NCBI GenBank assembly: GCA_964613945.1
Contig: CAZTJC010000002.1
Coordinates: forward strand, 213,837 to 277,836
Length of the DNA stretch: 64,000 nucleotides
Source of the DNA: JAVVHH01 sp964613945
GTDB lineage: Bacteria > Pseudomonadota > Alphaproteobacteria > Acetobacterales > Acetobacteraceae
Direction: 5' to 3'
The position numbers were made by a program, and so were the translations under genes. Position 1 is the first letter of the stretch; the number at the start of each line of letters is the position of its first letter. This document shows, piece by piece, positions 59,251-64,000 of this stretch. The notes beneath the pieces are model-generated. The model searched no databases, was not told the origin of the DNA, and was given only the letters and a program-made list of their open reading frames with translations.

Positions 59251-61239
59251 CTAGACGTCCAGTTCCTGCGTTTCGATCAAGCGTGCATGCTCCTGGATGA
59301 ACTGGAAGCGAAGCTCGGGCTTACGGCCCATCAGGCTCTCGACCAAGCTGTTCGTCGCCGCTCGATCCTCGACTGCAGCGACGACCTTGAGCAGGGTTCG
59401 CCGCTTTGGGTCCATCGTTGTCTCCTTCAGGGCTGATGGCGGCATTTCGCCCAGGCCCTTGAACCGGCTGACCTCGACTTTGCTACCGGCTTTGAAGTCC
59501 CGCTTCATAGCCCGGTCCTTGTCGCTATCGCTCATCGCGTAGACCGACTTGGCACCCTGCGTGAGACGGAACAGCGGTGGCTGCGCCAGATACAAATGTC
59601 CGAACCGAACCAATTCCGGCAACTTGCGATAGAAGAACGTCATCAGCAGGGAAGCGATGTGTGCCCCGTCCACATCGGCATCTGTCATGATGATGACCCG
59701 GCCATACCGTAGCCGCTCCCGATCGAACCGATCGCCGGCGCCGCAGCCAAGCGCTTCCACCAGATCTTTCAGTTCCTGGTTCTGCATCAGCTTCTCGTCG
59801 CTGGCGCTCGCCACGTTTAGGATCTTGCCACGCAGCGGCAGCACCGCCTGTGTGTCGCGGTTGCGCGCCTGCTTGGCCGATCCGCCGGCGCTGTCGCCCT
59901 CGACGAGGAAGATCTCGGTGTCGTCCCGGCTTTCCCGCGTGCAATCGGTCAGCTTGCCGGGCAGGCGCAGTCGCCGGGTTGCGGTCTTGCGCGAGACGTC
60001 TTTGCTCTCCTTGCGCCGCAGCCGCTCCTCGGCGCGCTCGATCACGAACGCTAGCAGGTTATCGGCTTGCGAAGGGTTGCCGGCCAACCAGTGATCGAAC
60101 CGGTCGCGTAGTGCTTGCTCGACCAGGCGTGCCGCTTCCGGGCTGGTCAGCTTTTCCTTGGTCTGGCCCTGGAATTGTGGCTCGCGCACAAAGGCGGACA
60201 ACTTTGCCACCATTCCGCCCAGCAGATCCTCTGCCGTGACCTGCGCCGCGCGCCGATTTCCACGTTGCTCGCCCCAGGAACGCAACCCCTTTAGCAAGGC
60301 CGCGCGAAAGCCGGCTTCGTGTGTTCCTCCGAGCGGCGTCGGCACCGTGTTGCAGTAAGAGCCGAGGGCGCCATCCCCGGTTTCGAGCCATGCTGCCGCC
60401 CATTCGACCCGGCCGCCCACATTACCCGCCGCATCGGCTGGCAAATTGGCCTCACCAGCCCAGATTTCCGCAACCGCCAGCGCGGACTGGCCGAGATCCT
60501 CCACCAGGCTGTCGCGCAACCCGCCCGGAAAATGCAGCGTCGCTTCGGCCGGCGTATCGCCGCCGCGAATCAGCCCCGGGTCACAGGTCCAGCGGATTCT
60601 GACGCCGCGAAACAAATAGGCTTTCGAGCGGCACAGCTTGAACAGCCGTGTGGCGCTGAAATGCTGGGTGCCGAAAATCTCCGGGTCTGGATGGAAGCGG
60701 ATGCTCGTCCCGCGTCGGTTCTGCACCGGGCCGGCTTGCTGCAGCTTCGCCAACGGTTTGCCGCGGGCATAGTCCTGCTTCCACAGCACCCGGTCCCGAG
60801 CGACCTCGACTTCCATCCGGTCCGACAGCGCGTTGACCACTGAACTGCCGACGCCGTGTAGTCCGCCCGATGTCGCATAGGCTTTGCCGCCGAACTTGCC
60901 GCCGGAATGTAGCGTGGTGAGGATCACTTCGAGCGCGCTGAGGCCGGGGAATTTAGGATGCGGATCGACGGGGATGCCGCGCCCGTTGTCGCGGATCTCG
61001 ACCCAGTCGCCAGCTTCGAGCGTCACGTCGATTGCCGTCGCGAACCCGGCGACGGCCTCGTCCATCGAGTTATCCAACACCTCGGAGACGAGATGATGCA
61101 TCGCGGCCTCGTCGGTGCCGCCAATATACATGCCCGGCCGCCGACGTACTGGCTCGAGCCCTTCGAGAACCTCGATATCGCTGGCGGAATAGGATTTCTC
61201 CCCTTCCGCACCGCGCGGGGTCGCGAGCAGATCGTTCAT
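59251..61239 (-). CDS. parE: DNA topoisomerase IV subunit B
   Basis: 662 residues. The ATPase subunit of the type II topoisomerase that decatenates daughter chromosomes. The GHKL ATPase parts LEGLEPVRRRPGMYIGGTDEAAMHHLVSEVLDNSMDEAVAG, IRDNGRGIPVD and SGGLHGVGSSVVNALS are intact, and the TOPRIM metal acids lie in LVEGDSAGGSAKQARNRDTQAVLPLRGKILN and MTDADVDGAHI. It differs from GyrB by its shorter length. A large palindrome lies 11 bp before its start. Confidence 0.95.
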   Translation of the reverse strand: MNDLLATPRGAEGEKSYSASDIEVLEGLEPVRRRPGMYIGGTDEAAMHHLVSEVLDNSMDEAVAGFATAIDVTLEAGDWVEIRDNGRGIPVDPHPKFPGLSALEVILTTLHSGGKFGGKAYATSGGLHGVGSSVVNALSDRMEVEVARDRVLWKQDYARGKPLAKLQQAGPVQNRRGTSIRFHPDPEIFGTQHFSATRLFKLCRSKAYLFRGVRIRWTCDPGLIRGGDTPAEATLHFPGGLRDSLVEDLGQSALAVAEIWAGEANLPADAAGNVGGRVEWAAAWLETGDGALGSYCNTVPTPLGGTHEAGFRAALLKGLRSWGEQRGNRRAAQVTAEDLLGGMVAKLSAFVREPQFQGQTKEKLTSPEAARLVEQALRDRFDHWLAGNPSQADNLLAFVIERAEERLRRKESKDVSRKTATRRLRLPGKLTDCTRESRDDTEIFLVEGDSAGGSAKQARNRDTQAVLPLRGKILNVASASDEKLMQNQELKDLVEALGCGAGDRFDRERLRYGRVIIMTDADVDGAHIASLLMTFFYRKLPELVRFGHLYLAQPPLFRLTQGAKSVYAMSDSDKDRAMKRDFKAGSKVEVSRFKGLGEMPPSALKETTMDPKRRTLLKVVAAVEDRAATNSLVESLMGRKPELRFQFIQEHARLIETQELDV

Positions 61240-61249
61240 GCTGTGTTCC

Positions 61250-61287
61250 CCAACCTGATTGGGACCCTAAGGTCCCAATCAGGTTGG
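61250..61287. repeat. Perfect 17 bp palindrome in the parE leader
   Basis: CCAACCTGATTGGGACC (61250-61266) and its exact complement GGTCCCAATCAGGTTGG (61271-61287) surround a 4-base loop CTAA. It lies 11 bp upstream of the parE start and 15 bp after the dps stop. No T-run follows on the parE strand, so it may be a non-canonical terminator of dps, an operator, or an RNA structure covering the parE ribosome site. Confidence 0.75.
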
Positions 61288-61302
61288 AGCAAGTGTTTCG
61301 AC

Positions 61303-61848
61303 TTACTCGCGGAACTCGCCGCTCGGCTCCTGTACGTGGGCCTCAAGGAACCACAGCTGCTTGTCCAGGCCGCGCGATACCTCGGTGAACAGGTCTGCGG
61401 TATCCGCATCGCCAGCTTCGTCGGTATCGTCGATGTTCTTACGCATCGCATTGGCACATGCGGCGTAACGCTCGATCAGCGCTGCGATATGGTCAGCGAT
61501 CTTGTAGGCGTCGGTCGGATACGACTTTAGCGCGGTCCGGTTCATGACTTCCTGAACCGTGCCCTTCGCCGTGCCGCCCAACTGGACGATCCGCTCGGCA
61601 ATGCTGTCAGTCCACTCGTCCTGCTCGGCACGGAATTTATCGAGCATCAGGTGGACGCCGATGAATTGCGGGCCCTTTAGGTTCCAATGAGCCTGCTTAG
61701 TGACGAGCCCGAGATCGATCGAATCGGCTAGGCGCGCCTCGAGGCACTCCATCGACACGGCCTTAGCGTTGCTCTTGGTGTCGTTCTTGGTGACGTGCAG
61801 GTAGGCGTCTTTGGTCTGCGCGGGCAGACCCTCCGGACTATTCGCCAT
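61303..61848 (-). CDS. dps: DNA starvation/stationary-phase protection protein Dps
   Basis: 181 residues from ATG 61848, preceded by AGGAGA. Dps is a ferritin-like dodecamer that stores iron and binds DNA under stress. The di-iron ligands are in KQAHWNLKGPQFIGVHLMLDKF and DEWTDSIAERIVQLGG (His, Asp/Glu). The N-terminal tail has lysines (TKNDTKSNAK) typical of DNA binding. The long upstream extension of the frame is antisense to the dehydrogenase and not used. It is divergent from the 3-hydroxybutyrate-type dehydrogenase. Confidence 0.95.
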   Translation of the reverse strand: MANSPEGLPAQTKDAYLHVTKNDTKSNAKAVSMECLEARLADSIDLGLVTKQAHWNLKGPQFIGVHLMLDKFRAEQDEWTDSIAERIVQLGGTAKGTVQEVMNRTALKSYPTDAYKIADHIAALIERYAACANAMRKNIDDTDEAGDADTADLFTEVSRGLDKQLWFLEAHVQEPSGEFRE

Positions 61849-62014
61849 GGATTCTCCTGGGTGGCGGTGAGTTAAACCAACGTGCAGCCCCGGTTCGCGT
61901 TGCGCGGCAACTGCCATGCACTGACCCCCCTCTTGACGCCGGACTTTGCGTCCGACCCGTTCTGCACGACAGTGTTGGTGTGGCGCCCATCCCGGCGCCC
62001 GGCGGGAGATCGGA

Positions 62015-62797
62015 ATGGGCTTGAACGGTAAAGTGGCGCTGGTAACGGGCTCGACAAGCGGTATCGGCCTCGGCATCGCCCGTGCTCTGGTCGCCGAGGG
62101 TGCCAACGTGATGCTCAACGGCTTCGGCGACCCGGTCATCATCGAGCAGCTCCGCACCGATCTTGCCCAAACCGGTCGCACGATCGCCTATGACGGCGCC
62201 GACCTGTCCAAGCGCGAGCAGGTCGCCGGGTTGATCGAGCGGACCGTTCAAACCCTCGGTCGGCTGGATATTCTGGTCAACAACGCCGGTATTCAGCATA
62301 CCGCTCCGATCGCCGACTTCCCCGACGACACATGGGACCAGGTCATCGCGATCAACCTGTCGGCCGCTTTCCATGGCATGAAGGCGGCGATCCCGCACAT
62401 GACCAAAGCCGGCTGGGGCCGGATCATCAACATCGCATCCGCTCACGGTCTGGTGGGTAGTCCCGACAAGTCCGCCTATGTAGCCGCCAAGCATGGCATC
62501 ATCGGCCTGACCAAAGTTGGCGCCCTCGAGTTGGCCAATGTCGGAACAACGGTCAACGCGATCTGTCCCGGTTGGGTGCTGACGCCGCTAGTCCAAGCCC
62601 AGATCGACAGTCGTGCTGCCGCAAGTGGCGTGTCGCCAGAAGCGATGGCGCGCGACATGGTGTCGGAGAAGCAGGCGATGCTCGAATTCAGCACACCGGA
62701 AGGGATTGGTGGCTTGGCGGTGTTCCTGTGTTCCGATGCCGCTCGCACGATCACTGGCGCATCGATGTCCATCGATGGGGGCTGGGTCGCCCGGTGA
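62015..62797 (+). CDS. 3-Hydroxybutyrate dehydrogenase (SDR)
   Basis: 260 residues from ATG 62015. It oxidises 3-hydroxybutyrate to acetoacetate with NAD+, in PHB breakdown or ketone-body use. SDR motifs: cofactor TGSTSGIGLGIA, NNAG in LVNNAGIQHTAPI, catalytic Ser in IINIASAHGLVGS and the SAYVAAK motif. ELANVGTTVNAICPGWVLTPLVQAQID is close to known BdhA proteins. It overlaps the epimerase by 4 bp (GTGA). The phasin at 10.5 kb fits PHB metabolism. Confidence 0.88.
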   Translation: MGLNGKVALVTGSTSGIGLGIARALVAEGANVMLNGFGDPVIIEQLRTDLAQTGRTIAYDGADLSKREQVAGLIERTVQTLGRLDILVNNAGIQHTAPIADFPDDTWDQVIAINLSAAFHGMKAAIPHMTKAGWGRIINIASAHGLVGSPDKSAYVAAKHGIIGLTKVGALELANVGTTVNAICPGWVLTPLVQAQIDSRAAASGVSPEAMARDMVSEKQAMLEFSTPEGIGGLAVFLCSDAARTITGASMSIDGGWVAR

Positions 62798-63783
62798 GTA
62801 TCAGCAGCGTGACCACCATCGTCACGGGGGCAGCCGGGTTCGTCGGATCCTACGTCGCCCATGCGTTGCTGGCTCGGGGAGAACGCGTCCTCGGGCTGGA
62901 TAACCTCAACAACTATTATGACGTGGGGCTCAAGCAGGCCCGGCTTGCCCGTTTGCGCGAACATCCGAATTTCCACTTTGAGCGTGTCGATCTCTCCGAC
63001 AAGGCCGCCGTGTTCGCCGCCTTTGCGCAGGTGCCAGAGACCCGGCACATCGTGCATCTCGCCGCTCAGGCAGGCGTCCGTTTCTCCATGATCGACCCGT
63101 ATGCCTATGTCTCGGCCAATGTGATGGGCCATGTCACCGTGCTCGAGGCCGCCCGGTCCCTGCCTCGCCTGGAACATGTCGTTTATGCCAGCTCGTCCTC
63201 CGTCTACGGTGGCAGCAAGACATTGCCGTTTGCGGAAGATGACCGTGTTGATACGCCGCAATCGCTCTATGCGGTGACCAAGCGGACCGATGAGCTCGCC
63301 AGCTACGCCTATTGGCATCTGTACGGGCTGAAACTGACCGGACTGCGCTTCTTCACGGTCTATGGTCCGTGGGGACGTCCCGACATGGCTTACTACTCGT
63401 TTGCCCAGGCGATCATGGCTGGAACGCCCATCACGGTTTACGACGGCGGCGCGCTCAAGCGCGACTTTACCTACATCGACGACATCGTGTCCGGAGTCGT
63501 AGCCTGTCTGGATCGTCCGCCGAGGGAGGGAGTGCCGCCACTTCTCTTCAACATCGGCAACAATCGCGGGGAGCGTGTGGCTGACCTTGTCACTCTGCTG
63601 GAGCAGGAGTTGGGCCGTAAGGCAATTATCCAGAATGCGTCGCGGCCGGTAGCGGATGTTGTCGAAACCTGTGCGGATCTAACGGCGATCGAAGCACATG
63701 CCGGCTATCGACCGACCACGACGCTGTCGGTCGGGATTCCGCGTTTTGTCGATTGGTTCAAACAATACGCACGATCGTCATAA
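62794..63783 (+). CDS. NAD-dependent nucleotide-sugar epimerase (UDP-glucuronate 4-epimerase-like)
   Basis: 329 residues from GTG 62794. It interconverts sugar nucleotides, probably UDP-glucuronate and UDP-galacturonate. Motifs: TGAAGFVGSYVAHALLARGE, DNLNNYYDVGLKQARL (typical of the UDP-GlcA 4-epimerase subfamily), YASSSSVYGGS and the SLYAVTKRTDEL catalytic Tyr-x3-Lys. RDFTYIDDIVSGV completes the family pattern. An upstream in-frame extension runs antisense to or inside the SDR gene and is not used. It is the last gene before the presumed rRNA leader. Confidence 0.9.
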   Translation: MSISSVTTIVTGAAGFVGSYVAHALLARGERVLGLDNLNNYYDVGLKQARLARLREHPNFHFERVDLSDKAAVFAAFAQVPETRHIVHLAAQAGVRFSMIDPYAYVSANVMGHVTVLEAARSLPRLEHVVYASSSSVYGGSKTLPFAEDDRVDTPQSLYAVTKRTDELASYAYWHLYGLKLTGLRFFTVYGPWGRPDMAYYSFAQAIMAGTPITVYDGGALKRDFTYIDDIVSGVVACLDRPPREGVPPLLFNIGNNRGERVADLVTLLEQELGRKAIIQNASRPVADVVETCADLTAIEAHAGYRPTTTLSVGIPRFVDWFKQYARSS

Positions 63784-64000
63784 TTCGTGCTTGACCGCTT
63801 CTCCCATTGGCCTCTATAAGCCCGTCACCGACGAAGCGGACGGCTTGACAGTCTGAAGCAGCTTCGGTAGACTTCATGTCCTTCAAGAAATTGACTGGGT
63901 TTGTGAACAAGGTGGAAGGCTAAAGCTGCTGAGAGGTAGTCTGTTTTCCACATGGTTCCATGTTCTTTTGACAACTGCATTATGTGAATACGGACGGATA
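63784..64000 (+). promoter_or_regulatory. Probable rRNA operon promoter and leader
   Basis: No gene is present. TTGACA (63845-63850) with a 17 bp spacer and TAGACT (63868-63873) forms a good sigma-70 promoter. At 63961 TGTTCTTTTGACAACTG resembles the boxA antitermination element and the leader (TTCTTTGACA) seen just before 16S genes of alphaproteobacteria. The sequence up to the window end therefore looks like the start of an rRNA operon, with 16S presumably just outside. Confidence 0.55.

Overview
The window is high-GC chromosomal DNA from an alphaproteobacterium. The gene set (type II reaction-centre genes, phasin, UbiK, PgeF, DUF3126, COQ9-like and Dps proteins, urease, alphaproteobacterial ParE) fits a purple phototroph of the Acetobacteraceae, with a Rhodopila-like organism the best guess. 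From memory, the Rhodopila globiformis genome was reported to carry two pufLMC sets, and the set here could be such a second copy. No 16S gene lies inside the window, so the assignment is inference.

Layout. 1-4.3 kb: sugar-nucleotide and glycosyltransferase genes, a histidine phosphatase and prs. 4.3-11.4 kb: housekeeping genes (pgeF, midA-like, lgt, ubiK, proC, COQ9-like, phasin) and two small lipoproteins. 11.9-18.4 kb: an envelope or exopolysaccharide-type block (GT2 with membrane tail, an unrecognised polytopic protein, TVP38/DedA, an epimerase coupled to a GMC oxidoreductase). 18.4-24.8 kb: a compact photosynthetic reaction-centre operon, pufL-pufM-pufC-puhA-puhB, preceded by a tandem PpsR/CrtJ-type operator and flanked by an orphan Tat-exported binding protein and an SH3-like secreted protein. 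24.8-33.8 kb: a family 5 binding protein, SGNH hydrolase, uppP, a class V aminotransferase, a Rieske-FAD reductase and a 972-residue methyltransferase/double glycosyltransferase. 34.1-35.2 kb: a matrixin-like protease. 35.2-42.7 kb: urease (ureDABC-ecsC-ureE, then an MFS and an antisense GST gene, then ureFG). 43-51 kb: an Hsp70-like protein, a GGDEF-EAL protein, rdgB-rph, hrcA and a response regulator. 51.3-54.3 kb: polA. 54.4-58.3 kb: a lipoprotein hydrolase, tRNA-Arg(CCG), asparaginase, mntR-mntH. 58.9-63.8 kb: a small conserved-looking protein, parE, dps, a 3-hydroxybutyrate-type dehydrogenase and a nucleotide-sugar epimerase. The right edge looks like an rRNA operon promoter and leader.

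The most interesting item is the reaction-centre operon. L, M, tetraheme cytochrome, H and assembly factor PuhB are joined by 1-4 bp overlaps (17 bp between pufL and pufM). There is no space for antenna genes pufBA, and no bch or crt gene is present in the window. All core pigment and iron ligands are conserved, but the QB proton-path residues are rearranged (Ser at L213, Glu at the M44 position) and L104 is Gln. Two perfect TGTC-N10-GACA palindromes 8 bp apart overlap the -35 and -10 of a strong promoter reading into pufL, the architecture of CrtJ/PpsR control. This suggests a functional, redox/light-regulated reaction centre that either borrows an antenna encoded elsewhere or works without a co-transcribed one.
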